This document shows, piece by piece, positions 51,557 through 59,559 of a stretch of DNA of 64,000 nt. Made by a program: the position numbers and the translations under genes. Location of the stretch: NCBI RefSeq assembly GCF_016595505.1, contig NZ_JAENIL010000011.1, positions 1 to 64,000 on the forward strand. Reading direction: 5' to 3'. Each line of letters begins with the position of its first letter. The stretch's first letter is position 1. The notes beneath the pieces are model-generated. The model was given only the letters and a program-made list of their open reading frames with translations. It was not told the origin of the DNA and ran no database searches. The stretch is from Pelagicoccus mobilis. GTDB lineage: Bacteria; Verrucomicrobiota; Verrucomicrobiia; Opitutales; Opitutaceae.

Positions 51557-52270
51557 CTATGCGAATGCCCACTTGAGGGCGTTGGGGAGGGATTGGGCCC
51601 AGTCTTCGGCGGAATGGTTGCCTTGAAAGATGTCGAAGCGAACGTTGTAGCCGTTTCGCTCTAGCATGTCTCGGAAGCGTTCTACTCCTTCGATTTGGGA
51701 GATGGGTTGGATGAGGTCTTCTCGATGCCAGACGTTGGTTTGGATTTCTTGGTCGCCGACATCGAGGAAGAAGGCCGGAGGTGAGGGCGGTTGGACTCCG
51801 TCGAACTCTTTGGTGAGCCAGCAGTCGTTTGACCAGTAGGAGCCGGATTGGGAGATGACGTGGGTGAAGAGGCTGTCGTGCTTGAGGGCGGCGAAGGATG
51901 CGGCGAGTCCGGTATAGCTAAGGCCGGTGATGACGCGGCGATTTGCGCGCTGGGTCGCAGGATAGTTATCGTGTATCCAAGGTATGAGTTCCTGGGCGAT
52001 GAAATAGGCGAAAGGCGGGTGGCAGGGGCACTCCGTGAAGCGGGTCTCCATGTTGACGGCGGAGACGTGGACGACGAGGAGATTGGTTAGGGTTTCGTCT
52101 TCGAAAAGCGTATCCAGAATTTTGGGAGATTGAACGCGGTTGCGGTAGAGCTCGGCGTCGAGGATGACGAGGAGATCGAGATTTGCGGGAGGGGTGTCTG
52201 GGACGCGGACCCAGAGCGAACGCTCGTTTTCGAGATTCTGGCTCGTGATCGTGTGATGAAATTCTGGCAT
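51557..52270 (-). CDS. Alpha/beta-hydrolase-fold esterase (esterase D/enterochelin-esterase type)
   Basis: A 237-residue hydrolase of the putative-esterase family. The nucleophile Ser is in the elbow GLSYTGLAAS (about residue 115), the Asp in FFLDVGDQEIQTN, and the His in FQGNHSAEDW near the C terminus. N-terminal strands (LWVRVPDTPPANLDLLVILDAELYRN) match the enterochelin esterase-like fold. There is no signal peptide, so it is cytosolic. Substrate unknown; thioesters, formylglutathione or ester siderophores are options in this family. It is divergent from the AcuR-like gene and could share its operator. Confidence 0.87.
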   Translation of the reverse strand: MPEFHHTITSQNLENERSLWVRVPDTPPANLDLLVILDAELYRNRVQSPKILDTLFEDETLTNLLVVHVSAVNMETRFTECPCHPPFAYFIAQELIPWIHDNYPATQRANRRVITGLSYTGLAASFAALKHDSLFTHVISQSGSYWSNDCWLTKEFDGVQPPSPPAFFLDVGDQEIQTNVWHREDLIQPISQIEGVERFRDMLERNGYNVRFDIFQGNHSAEDWAQSLPNALKWAFA

Positions 52271-52344
52271 GCCGTGTGGTCTGTTCCTGCTAACGAACGA
52301 GGATTTATGCGATATGTCTTTGACTATTCAACCAAAGCGTCGCT

Positions 52345-52370
52345 TTTAATAGACCGTTAGGTCTATTAAA
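52345..52370. promoter_or_regulatory. Perfect TetR-type operator overlapping a start codon
   Basis: TTTAATAGACC and GGTCTATTAAA form a perfect 11-base inverted repeat with a four-base spacer. Its last base is the A of the ATG at 52370. The core TAGACC-n4-GGTCTA matches the box I recall for NemR-like TetR regulators. It probably controls the tetR-acuI pair, and perhaps the divergent esterase. Confidence 0.85.
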
Positions 52371-53038
52371 TGAAGATGGCACGCGAAATCCATAAGGAAC
52401 CCTCGGGAGTCGCTCGTAAGCGGGGGCGTCCGGCGCGTCCGCTAGAGGATGCGGAAGCAAGAAAGCGACTGATTGGCTCGGGCTTGGCGCATTTGACGGA
52501 GAAGGGATACTCCGGCTCAGCTGTGAATGAGATTTTGAAGGCGGCTGGAATTTCGAAAGGGGTGTTCTACCACTACTTCAGCAGCAAGTCGGATTTTGTG
52601 GATGCCTTGATGGAGGAGTATGATCGCTACTTTCTTGGCAAGCTGGACGCCTGCTTTAAAGACGAGGCGTTAGCGCCGTTGGATCGGTTCAACGCTTTTG
52701 CCGAGCTTGCCGCTGAGGGAATGGCACGTCACGAGTTCCGTCGCGGCTGTCTTGTGGGGAATCTGGGCCAGGAGGCTTCTGTTTTGCCGGAGGGATTTGA
52801 TACGAAACTGCTGGAGATCCTTGCGAGTTGGCAGGATCGGGTGGAAGGTTGCCTGCGTCTGGCTCAATCCGAGGGGCAGGTCTCGAATGAGGAAAGCGCG
52901 GAGGAGTGGGCCCGTTTTTTTTGGATTGGCTGGGAGGGGGCGGTGCTCAGGGCGAAATTAGAACGGAGTGCTGCACCGCTCAGAGCCTTCGTCGACGGGT
53001 TTTTGAAGGGTATTACACGCAACACGAAAACAGCATAG
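52370..53038 (+). CDS. TetR-family repressor, AcuR/NemR-like
   Basis: A 222-residue regulator. It has a basic GRPARPLEDAEARKRLIG opener typical of AcuR-like proteins and the HTH AVNEILKAAGISKGVFYHYFSSKSDFVDALM. The C-terminal ligand domain has RRGCLVGNLGQEASVLPEGF with a Cys (near residue 125), a pattern shared with NemR/AcuR reactive-electrophile sensors. The start at 52370 leaves no Shine-Dalgarno, so translation may be leaderless; ATG 52376 is the alternative. The downstream acuI-like gene starts three bases after the stop, so this is a two-gene operon, likely induced by acrylate or a similar electrophile. Confidence 0.88.
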   Translation: MKMAREIHKEPSGVARKRGRPARPLEDAEARKRLIGSGLAHLTEKGYSGSAVNEILKAAGISKGVFYHYFSSKSDFVDALMEEYDRYFLGKLDACFKDEALAPLDRFNAFAELAAEGMARHEFRRGCLVGNLGQEASVLPEGFDTKLLEILASWQDRVEGCLRLAQSEGQVSNEESAEEWARFFWIGWEGAVLRAKLERSAAPLRAFVDGFLKGITRNTKTA

Positions 53039-53040
53039 CT

Positions 53041-54030
53041 ATGTTTGAAGGAATATTGATCGAAAAGTCGGGCGACCGGCAAACCGCTCGTTGGGCTCTG
53101 CTCAACGAGAGTGAACTGCCCAAGGGTGAGGTCCTCGTGGATGTCGCTTGGACGACGTTGAACTACAAAGACGCTTTGGCGATGACGGGCCGGTCTCCGG
53201 TGGTGCGTCAGTTTCCGATGGTGCCGGGAATCGACTTCTCTGGTATCGTATCCAGAAGTGACAGCGCCTCGTTCAAGAAAGGAGATCGCGTGGTGATGAC
53301 TGGCTGGGGAATGGGCGAGCGTTTTTGGGGCGGTATGGCCAGGCTCGCGAGAGTGCCTGCCGAATGTCTCGTTGCCTTGCCGGACGGACTCGACCTCAAG
53401 CAGGCCATGGCGATCGGGACCGCTGGGTTCACTGCCATGCTTTGCGTGATGGCTTTGGAGGAGCGAGGCGTGCGTCCAGGGGATGGCGAGATTCTCGTTT
53501 CGGGCGCGGCTGGAGGTGTCGGTAGTGTGGCTACAGCCTTGCTCGCTGGGCGTGGATACAAGGTCGTGGCCGTGACAGGTAGAGCTGAGGAGGAGGACTA
53601 TTTGAAAGGGCTTGGCGCGAGTCGAATCGTCAAGCGCAGTGACTTCAGCGAACCGGGTCGTCCTCTGCAGAAGGAGCAGTGGGCAGCTGCGGTGGATGTA
53701 GTGGGAGGCGTTGCCTTGGCGAACGTTTTGGCGGGTATCCAGTATGGTGGTACAGTCGTCGCGTGTGGGCTGGCGGGAGGGATGGATTTGCCCACGACAG
53801 TGGCCCCGTTTATTCTCAGGAGTGTCTCGCTCATTGGAGTGGATAGCGTTATGTGCGATCGCGTGAAGCGTACGCTCGCGTGGCGTCAGCTTGCTCGGGA
53901 GCTGGATCTGAAGCTACTGGAAAGCATGATCAACGAGGTCTCCCTCAAGAGCGTGATCGGGTCCGCGGCGGAGATGCTGGAAGGCAAGATTCGAGGTCGA
54001 ACCGTCGTTCCCGTTTCGGGCTCGGTTTGA
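53041..54030 (+). CDS. acuI: Acryloyl-CoA reductase-like zinc-free MDR (AcuI/YhdH family)
   Basis: About 329 residues from ATG 53041. AcuI/YhdH signatures include LPKGEVLVDVAWTTLNYKDALAMTGRSPVVRQFPMVPGIDFSGIV at the N terminus and GDRVVMTGWGMGERFWGGMA. The NADPH site contains LVSGAAGGVGSVATALLAGRGYKVVAVTGR. GGTVVACGLAGGMDLPTTVAPFILRSVSLIGVDSV follows. AcuI reduces acryloyl-CoA to propionyl-CoA with NADPH, detoxifying acrylate from DMSP cleavage. Together with the AcuR-like repressor this points to acrylate handling; no ddd lyase gene is in the window. Confidence 0.9.
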   Translation: MFEGILIEKSGDRQTARWALLNESELPKGEVLVDVAWTTLNYKDALAMTGRSPVVRQFPMVPGIDFSGIVSRSDSASFKKGDRVVMTGWGMGERFWGGMARLARVPAECLVALPDGLDLKQAMAIGTAGFTAMLCVMALEERGVRPGDGEILVSGAAGGVGSVATALLAGRGYKVVAVTGRAEEEDYLKGLGASRIVKRSDFSEPGRPLQKEQWAAAVDVVGGVALANVLAGIQYGGTVVACGLAGGMDLPTTVAPFILRSVSLIGVDSVMCDRVKRTLAWRQLARELDLKLLESMINEVSLKSVIGSAAEMLEGKIRGRTVVPVSGSV

Positions 54031-54079
54031 ACTGGCCGCGAGTATCCAGAGATCACGGGAGAGTGCGTGTTCTCTCCTG

Positions 54080-54535
54080 CTACTCCTTCTCTTCGTCCTG
54101 CTGCTTGAGGACGCGTTCAAGGATGGAGCTCATGTCTTCGGTGGTGTTGAAGACTTTCTCGGCTACGAAAATCGGAACGTTGTTTTGTAGCGAAAGGACG
54201 ATGGAATCGCTGGGACGAGCGTCGAGCTCTATGATCTTGGTATCCACCTCGTTGCTCATCTCTAGGAAGATGCGGGCAAAGAAGGTGCTCTCTTCGACAT
54301 CGTTTATGATTATGCGAGTGATCTTGGCCTCGAGACCGACCAGCATGGAGGAGATGAGGTCGTGAGTGAGCGGGCGCTCCTTTTTGACTCCGTTGAGAGC
54401 CATGGAAATGGCGTTGCCGACGCTATGGTCGACGTAGATCACGAATACCTTGTCGTCGTTGCCTAGAAAGATCGCGCAACCATTTACGGTTGGCATTACG
54501 CCTTTCACGGAGATTGGGATTACACTGGTATTCAT
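54080..54535 (-). CDS. Bifunctional nuclease-family protein (DUF151)
   Basis: A 151-residue protein that matches the BFN/DUF151 fold: CAIFLGNDDKVFVIYVDHSVGNAISMALNGVKKERPLTHDLISSMLVGL, then VTRIIINDVEESTFFARIFLEM (as I, V variants) and the signature ELDARPSDSIVLSLQNNVPIFVAEKVF. The family was first described as DNase/RNase in plants, and bacterial relatives occur alone or fused to UVR domains. Its role here is not known. It is convergent with acuI. Confidence 0.93.
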   Translation of the reverse strand: MNTSVIPISVKGVMPTVNGCAIFLGNDDKVFVIYVDHSVGNAISMALNGVKKERPLTHDLISSMLVGLEAKITRIIINDVEESTFFARIFLEMSNEVDTKIIELDARPSDSIVLSLQNNVPIFVAEKVFNTTEDMSSILERVLKQQDEEKE

Positions 54536-54635
54536 GCGGGATTAGGGCAGCGAATGCGTCGCGGCGGAAGAGTCAAGATAGCGTAAACAAGGATCGTCTG
54601 TTTTGGGCAAACATTAAGATGAAAAGGGGATTAGA

Positions 54636-54715
54636 ACTTAGGTGTTTAGGCTTTAGGTGATCCTGCACAGATTTCGAACCTATCGCCTAAATTCCTAAAG
54701 CCTAAACGCCTCCTA
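54636..54715. repeat. Hairpin repeat, family F
   Basis: GGTGTTTAGGCTTTAGG (54641-54657) pairs with CCTAAAGCCTAAACGCC (54694-54710) at 16 of 17 positions. The stem continues imperfectly into CTTAGG/CCTAGG. It lies just beyond the ccsA stop. The 13-mer GGTGATCCTGCAC at 54656-54668, overlapping the left arm, recurs at 55510-55522 on the other side of ccsA. Confidence 0.8.
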
Positions 54716-54718
54716 GGC

Positions 54719-55504
54719 CTAGCGTGTGTAGGTGTGCACGCTTTGGTCGGCGATGGGCATCATGTTGAGGCCAAACCAGCATAGTAGGAGAACGATCCAG
54801 GCGGCACCTAGGAATGCAAAAGCGGGTTTGGCAGCTAGGGGATGCTGCAGGCGGAAGTGCAGGTAGGCGAGGTAGCCGAGCCAGGTGAGCAGCGCCCAAG
54901 TCTCTTTGGGGTCCCATGCCCAGTAGTGTCCCCAGGCCTCTTTGGCCCAGATGGCGCCGATGACGAGGCCTAGGGTGAGGAAGCCGAAACCGATTTGTAC
55001 GGAGCGGTCGGCGAATTCGAGGGTTTGCTCGCTGCGTTCGCTGCCGGGCAAGGCGCGCCAGCCTCGTAGGCTGGCTGCAAAGGCGGCGGAAAGGAAGGCG
55101 TAGGCGAGCAGGTAGGCGAGAACATGGGGCACGAAGAATATGCTGCGCAAGGCGGGCATGAGGGTGCGGTCCCAGCTTTCGGGATTGGTGAGATTTATGG
55201 TGATGAAGAGGCCGGCGAGCGGAATGGCGTAGTAGAGGGGCCAGACCATTTTCCAACGGATGCAGACGATGCTGGCGGCGATGGGGAGGAGGAAGGAGTA
55301 CCAGAGCCGGGTTTCGCCGAGGGTGCGCAGGGGAGGGCGTTCTAGGGTGATCCAGATGGTGACGAGGCAGGCTCCGAGGGAAAGGGTGCCGAGGACGAGC
55401 AGGGCGATGCCGACGGGTCGTTTTTTGGGGAAGGCGATTAAGCCGAGCGTCCAGGTGGCGAGGGCGACGGTGGCGACCCAGGGGAAGATGTTTATGAGGT
55501 TCAT
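54719..55504 (-). CDS. ccsA: Cytochrome c maturation protein CcsA/ResC
   Basis: About 261 residues from ATG 55504; a longer frame to 55555 runs into repeat family D. Eight hydrophobic helices are present. The heme-handling WWD motif reads HYWAWDPKETWALLTWLGYLAY, and flanking His residues occur in helices (VPHVLAYLLAYAF, LHFRLQHPL). CcsA and ResB form the system II synthase that carries heme outward and attaches it to apocytochromes. The resB-like gene lies upstream on the same strand, separated by a family D repeat. It directly supports the multiheme NrfA/NrfH encoded next door. Confidence 0.92.
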   Translation of the reverse strand: MNLINIFPWVATVALATWTLGLIAFPKKRPVGIALLVLGTLSLGACLVTIWITLERPPLRTLGETRLWYSFLLPIAASIVCIRWKMVWPLYYAIPLAGLFITINLTNPESWDRTLMPALRSIFFVPHVLAYLLAYAFLSAAFAASLRGWRALPGSERSEQTLEFADRSVQIGFGFLTLGLVIGAIWAKEAWGHYWAWDPKETWALLTWLGYLAYLHFRLQHPLAAKPAFAFLGAAWIVLLLCWFGLNMMPIADQSVHTYTR

Positions 55505-55525
55505 ATTGGGTGATCCTGCACTGCT

Positions 55526-55610
55526 TTTTTGCCCACGAATTGCACGAAGCGACACGAAGGCTTATCAGGATACTTTTCTTTTTGGATATTCGTGTCCTTC
55601 GTGGGTGAGA
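55526..55610. repeat. Hairpin repeat, family D
   Basis: TTTTTGCCCACGAA, TTGCACGAAG and CGACACGAAG form the left arm; GATATTCGTGTCCTTCG and TGGGTGA the right arm. It sits between resB and ccsA, interrupting an otherwise compact pair. Confidence 0.75.
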
Positions 55611-55615
55611 ACAAT

Positions 55616-56875
55616 TTAGTTTTTTGTAAGCTTCTCGATGGTGACTCGGTCGATGAGGTGCATGAGGGCTCCGAGGGCTAGGAGGGCGAGCCCGACGTAG
55701 ATGGCGGGCATCCATGGGTCGCGGACGGCTTCGAGGACGGTCCAGCGGGAGGCTTTGCCAGCGGTTTCGTCGTAGGAGAGCTGGTTGAGCTTCCAGCCGT
55801 CGATGGTGATGGGTTTGTTGACCTCGATTTTGACCGGGAAGGGCTCTTCGCCCTTTTTGAGGATAGTGACTTGGGAGGAAAAGCGTTTGGGGCGGGGGAG
55901 GGCCATGGCGAAGCGGAAGTCGCTGCCTTCGGCGAGGATTGTGGTGGTGGGGACGTGATCGTTGCCGCAGGTGGTCCAACCTTGTACGGTCCTGCCTGTT
56001 TCCAGGTGTGTGGCGCGGAGGTGGGCGGCGGGCGGAGCGAAGGGGGAGTCGTGTGGCTGGTAGGCTGTTTTGCCGAGGGGAACGGCCGCTTCGTAACTCT
56101 CCAGAACTTCGAGCTCCCAGCCTCGGATGCGTGCGATGTTGCCTTTTTCGAGGTCGATGAGGGGTTCGCCTTTTTGCCAGATGATTTCGGTTTCGTCGAC
56201 GTCGACGAGGGTGAGCTGGGTAGTGAAGAACTCGATGTCGAAGTCGGCGAGCAGGACGCCGAAGGGGAGGTAGCGGGTTTGGGTGCCGTCCGCGTTGCTG
56301 ACTTCGGCGGTGGCGTCGCCTTCGGAAACGATGAGCTCCCAGCGTTCGAGATCGCTGGAGGAGAGCAGGCCGGCGGCGATGAGCAGCCACATGCCGCCGT
56401 GGCTGACGTAGAATTTGAGGCGAGCCTTCTTGAGCTTGGTGATGCGGCCGGCGGTGGCGAGGCCGAGGTTGAGGAGGAAGAGCAGGAGGGCGGCGTTGAA
56501 GGGGATGGAGGTGATGGGGCTGCTGAGCCCGAGTTTGCGGACGAGGGTGGGGAGTTGGCTGCCGTCGCTGGCGGGGAGGGTTCCGGCGACGAGGACCCAC
56601 AGGAAGAAGTGTCCGATGACGCAGATGGCGAAAGGGAGGCCGCCGAGCAGGCGAGTCGGGGCGAAGCGCTGGCCTTTGAGGCCGATGAAGAAGAGCCAGG
56701 CGGCAACGAGGCCGAGTACGATGGCGTTGGCTGGCCAGGGCGGGGCGGTGAGGGGCGCTCCGTCTCGAATTATGGATACGGTGGAGGCGGCGAGGCTAGT
56801 GGCTAGGCAAATGGTGGCGCCGATGAGGTAGTCGGAGCGGAAGGTGAAAGTGGCTTGGGGTGGTTGGTCAGGCAT
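55616..56875 (-). CDS. resB: ResB-like cytochrome c biogenesis protein (Ccs1)
   Basis: A 419-residue protein. Membrane helices occur near residues 15-35, 48-66, 80-100 and 120-140, then one at about 165-180 (SHGGMWLLIAAGLLSSSD). A large periplasmic beta domain covers about 180-375 (FGVLLADFDIEFF... LPFGV, ITIDGWKLNQLSYDE). A last helix (IYVGLALLALGALMHLIDRV) follows. ResB/Ccs1 partners CcsA in heme ligation. The topology is ResB-like, with the characteristic QLSYDE-type segment before the last helix. It is upstream of ccsA and shares its strand. Confidence 0.88.
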   Translation of the reverse strand: MPDQPPQATFTFRSDYLIGATICLATSLAASTVSIIRDGAPLTAPPWPANAIVLGLVAAWLFFIGLKGQRFAPTRLLGGLPFAICVIGHFFLWVLVAGTLPASDGSQLPTLVRKLGLSSPITSIPFNAALLLFLLNLGLATAGRITKLKKARLKFYVSHGGMWLLIAAGLLSSSDLERWELIVSEGDATAEVSNADGTQTRYLPFGVLLADFDIEFFTTQLTLVDVDETEIIWQKGEPLIDLEKGNIARIRGWELEVLESYEAAVPLGKTAYQPHDSPFAPPAAHLRATHLETGRTVQGWTTCGNDHVPTTTILAEGSDFRFAMALPRPKRFSSQVTILKKGEEPFPVKIEVNKPITIDGWKLNQLSYDETAGKASRWTVLEAVRDPWMPAIYVGLALLALGALMHLIDRVTIEKLTKN

Positions 56876-56877
56876 TG

Positions 56878-57101
56878 TTTTTAACCGCTAATGGCCGCTA
56901 ATTTTCGCGAATGCTGATTGGGGCGCTGTGTACGGTCTGATGACCGTTGGGTAGTGGTTGTTGAGGGTGGGCAGTGCGGCGGTCTGGGCCAGACCGTCCT
57001 ACCTTTGGATTAGGCTCATCGAATCTTAATCATCCTCTGTCTGTCGCTTGGGTAGGTTGATGGATTAAGATTAGGATTAGGAGGAAGAGGATGATTGCGA
57101 C
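56878..57101. repeat. Cluster of hairpin repeats (families D, A and F) between resB and nrfA
   Basis: This 292-base gap (56876-57167) holds no gene. It contains CCGCTAATGGCCGCTAAT (short family D, 56882-56899) and GGCGGTCTGGGCCAGACC with CTACC (diverged family A, 56978-57006). An inverted pair GAATCTTAATCATCCTCT (57021-57038) and AGAGGATGATTGCGAC (57086-57101) resembles family F in layout, and an nrfA terminator follows. Confidence 0.6.
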
Positions 57102-57113
57102 TGGGCATAAAAA

Positions 57114-57142
57114 GGGCCGCTTGCGCGTTTGGCGAGCGGCCC
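57114..57142 (-). terminator. Intrinsic terminator after nrfA
   Basis: On the minus strand, GGGCCGCT pairs with AGCGGCCC around a 13-base loop and is followed by a T-run (AAAAA at 57109-57113 on the plus strand). It lies 25 bases after the nrfA stop. Confidence 0.85.
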
Positions 57143-57167
57143 TTTGGGAAAATTTAGCGTTTTGGCG

Positions 57168-58679
57168 TTATTCGCCGTAGGAGATGGCTTTGGATTCGGT
57201 GACGTTTGCGGGGAGACCCATGGCAGCCTGGCGTTCCGCGGCCTTCTTGTCCCATTCTGGGAAGAGCTCGGTCTGGTGCTTGTGCTTGGTTTCCTCCATC
57301 GCTTCCGGATCGAGACCGATGTAGCGCTGAGCCTTCTCCTTGGTGGAGATATCTGGGTAGTCGATTGGCTCGGTCACGCCGTGGCTCCAGAGGACGCGGG
57401 CGATTTCCTGACGGGCTTCGCCTGCCTTTTGGATGGAGGTGCCGAGCACTTGGAGAGCGGTGTTTGGAGCGTGGAAGCCAGCGCCGTTTGCGGCGGCAAC
57501 CCAGTCCCAACGCCATTGAGCGTGGCGGATGTGGGTGAGGGCTTGCTTCATCTCTGCTTCGGTGGCTCCGGCATCCCAGGCGGCCTTGGCTTCGATGTGA
57601 GCCTTGGCGAGCGCGTCTTCTACGATGCCGCGCAGTTCCATGACCTTGTCCTGGCGAGAGTAGACGTCGGTGAGGAGCGTCGCTTCAGACTCGCGGTGGC
57701 AGACTTGGCAGGAATTGGAAATGTTGTTGAGCGGGCTTTGTACGTGGTGGTCGGTGAACTTGGTTCCGCCTTCGTTTTTGTAAGGCATATGGCAGTCGGC
57801 GCAGGAGACGCCGCGTTGGCCGTGGATGCCGGTCATGTAGATTTCGTAGTCCGGGTGCTGGGCTTTCAGCATGGGGGCTTTGGAGAGTTTGTGGGTCCAG
57901 TCTACGAAATCGATCTCGTCGTAGTAGGCTTCCATGTCTTCGGCTGAGAAGCCCTTGTCCCATGGGAATTTGAGGTACTTGGCTGGCTCTTTCTGGAAGT
58001 GGTACTCGACGTGGCACTGGGCGCAGACGAGGGAGCGCATTTCCTGGTGGGTGGCTTCGTTGATGTCTTCGCCGCGGGCCGCGAAGGCTTCGGCGAGGGC
58101 TGGGCGGGAGATGCGCAGGTTCATGTTCTCCGGATCATGGCAGTCCTGACAGCCGATGGTGTTGACGATCTGGTCGCCGCGGTCGAACCAGGAGGCGTTG
58201 TAGTATTCGGCGACACCTTCTTCGTGCATGACGCGCGGCACGTCTGTGCTCTTACAGGTCCAGCAGGTGGCGGGCATGCCTTTGTTGGTACGGTAGGTGT
58301 TGCGCACGTCCTCGACGGCGTAGGCGTGTCCGCGTCCTTGCTCGTAAGCTTTAGAGAATCCGTATCCAGCCCAGAGAACGACGAGATTTGGGAATTCCTC
58401 GAGGTAGTCGGTACGGGCGGAACCGCCGTGGGCCGACTTGAAGTTCATTTCCTTGGTTTTCTTCCAGGTTTCGTATTCGCGCGGGAAGTTGGCGCCCCAG
58501 ACTTCGTTGCGCGGTTCCCAATCGGCGATGGGGTTGGTCATCTTCGCCTGCTTGGCTTCGGCGCGACGCTCCATGATGGAGGTGATGAGGAAGCCAACGA
58601 CTGCGACTCCCAGGATGGTGGAGAGGAAGATAAGCCAACCCAAGGTTGAGCGGCCGGAGGTCTTATTCTGCTGGTTCAT
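57168..58679 (-). CDS. nrfA: Ammonia-forming cytochrome c nitrite reductase (NrfA)
   Basis: A 503-residue pentaheme enzyme. An N-terminal signal or anchor helix is followed by the catalytic heme motif CWTCK (Lys as axial ligand), then CQDCH, CAQCH, CADCH and CQVCH, five hemes in all. Calcium-site and active-site context is visible in MTGIHGQRGVSCADCHMPY and HYQFQ-like VEYHFQKEP. It reduces nitrite to ammonium with six electrons in the periplasm. It follows nrfH with a 17-base overlap, and its heme attachment is served by the ccsA/resB pair downstream. Length and motifs are standard for NrfA. Confidence 0.97.
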   Translation of the reverse strand: MNQQNKTSGRSTLGWLIFLSTILGVAVVGFLITSIMERRAEAKQAKMTNPIADWEPRNEVWGANFPREYETWKKTKEMNFKSAHGGSARTDYLEEFPNLVVLWAGYGFSKAYEQGRGHAYAVEDVRNTYRTNKGMPATCWTCKSTDVPRVMHEEGVAEYYNASWFDRGDQIVNTIGCQDCHDPENMNLRISRPALAEAFAARGEDINEATHQEMRSLVCAQCHVEYHFQKEPAKYLKFPWDKGFSAEDMEAYYDEIDFVDWTHKLSKAPMLKAQHPDYEIYMTGIHGQRGVSCADCHMPYKNEGGTKFTDHHVQSPLNNISNSCQVCHRESEATLLTDVYSRQDKVMELRGIVEDALAKAHIEAKAAWDAGATEAEMKQALTHIRHAQWRWDWVAAANGAGFHAPNTALQVLGTSIQKAGEARQEIARVLWSHGVTEPIDYPDISTKEKAQRYIGLDPEAMEETKHKHQTELFPEWDKKAAERQAAMGLPANVTESKAISYGE

Positions 58680-59304
58680 TTTCGGATTCGTTCTGTTTGG
58701 AGAGTTGTTTGTTCATCCACTCTGGCATGACTGGATCTAGGGTTGGAGTGCGTGCCCACTGGGTGGAGGAGAGGCTGTTGACCTTGCCGTGCGGGGTTTC
58801 GCGGTGGCAGTCCCAGCAGAGCTTGCCGGTGCCGGTTTCGGCTTCCTGCAGCGAGACGGCGAGGTGGACGCCTTCGTCGAGCAGGTGCTCGTGGCAGCGT
58901 ATGCAATTGTCTTGGATGACGGCCATGCCCGGCTCGTGGACTTTGATGACCTGCGGCTCCATGTGGAAGGTGAACATGAAGGCGTGGCGGGCGCCGTCCT
59001 TGGCCTTGAAATAGTATTTGTTGAGCAGGGTGTCATGCGGGACATGGCAGTCGTTGCAGCTGGCGACGCGGGCGTGGCTACCTCGTTCCCAAGTGGCGAA
59101 CTGCGGTGTCATGATATGGCAGTTGACGCAGGCCTTGGGATCGTCGGAAAGGTAGGACGTGGCGTTGGAGACGCGCAGGAGCACGATGCTTAGCCCGAAG
59201 AGGGTGCCTAATCCGATGAGGATAGGCAGTCGCCAGCCGGGTGGGCAGAGTCGTGCGAGGGAAGATTGGGAGTTGGAGGAAGAGGGGGGAGGATCTGACT
59301 GCAT
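58663..59304 (-). CDS. nrfH: Cytochrome c nitrite reductase small subunit (NrfH)
   Basis: A 213-residue tetraheme membrane cytochrome. One membrane helix (LPILIGLGTLFGLSIVLL, about 27-44) is followed by CVNCH, CNDCH, CIRCH and CWDCH. The MTPQFATWERGSHARVASCNDCHVPHD pattern is typical of NrfH/NapC. It takes electrons from quinol and passes them to NrfA. The nrfA start lies inside its last codons. The family is usually about 150-170 residues; extra length is in a Pro/Ser-rich N terminus and a charged C-terminal tail. Confidence 0.96.
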   Translation of the reverse strand: MQSDPPPSSSNSQSSLARLCPPGWRLPILIGLGTLFGLSIVLLRVSNATSYLSDDPKACVNCHIMTPQFATWERGSHARVASCNDCHVPHDTLLNKYYFKAKDGARHAFMFTFHMEPQVIKVHEPGMAVIQDNCIRCHEHLLDEGVHLAVSLQEAETGTGKLCWDCHRETPHGKVNSLSSTQWARTPTLDPVMPEWMNKQLSKQNESENEPAE

Positions 59305-59559
59305 GGCGTATTGCCCGGGGTCGAATTCACATCGGCAGCAAAATTAGTTCATCGAATACTAAGTTTCAACTGGAAGAAGAGAATTTCAGCTAATTATAAA
59401 CTTCAAGATTAAAAGACCAATTACTCTTTAATTGAATCGGAGTTATTAGTTCTTCGTTTAGAGAGTATTGCAAAAGCGGAGAAATTGTCCTTTTTGAGGA
59501 TGAGAGTGGCGAAATCTTAGGTTGTTTGCCTATGGCTGCTCTGCCCCAAACTACAAAAA
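59305..59559. promoter_or_regulatory. Divergent AT-rich regulatory region between nrfHA and AraC gene
   Basis: 255 bases, clearly AT-rich at 59340-59480, separate the two divergent genes and presumably carry both promoters. I see no convincing FNR, NarL or AraC box by eye. An ATG at 59532 opens a 30-codon frame that overlaps the AraC start out of frame. Confidence 0.45.

Noticed and set aside
54057-54078. GGGAGAG/CTCTCC hairpin as terminator for acuI
   Set aside because: No T-run follows on either strand and the stem is short.
54702-56600. 632-codon frame over ccsA and resB
   Set aside because: Arg/Pro/His-rich alternative frame; the overlapping genes have clear membrane-protein motifs.
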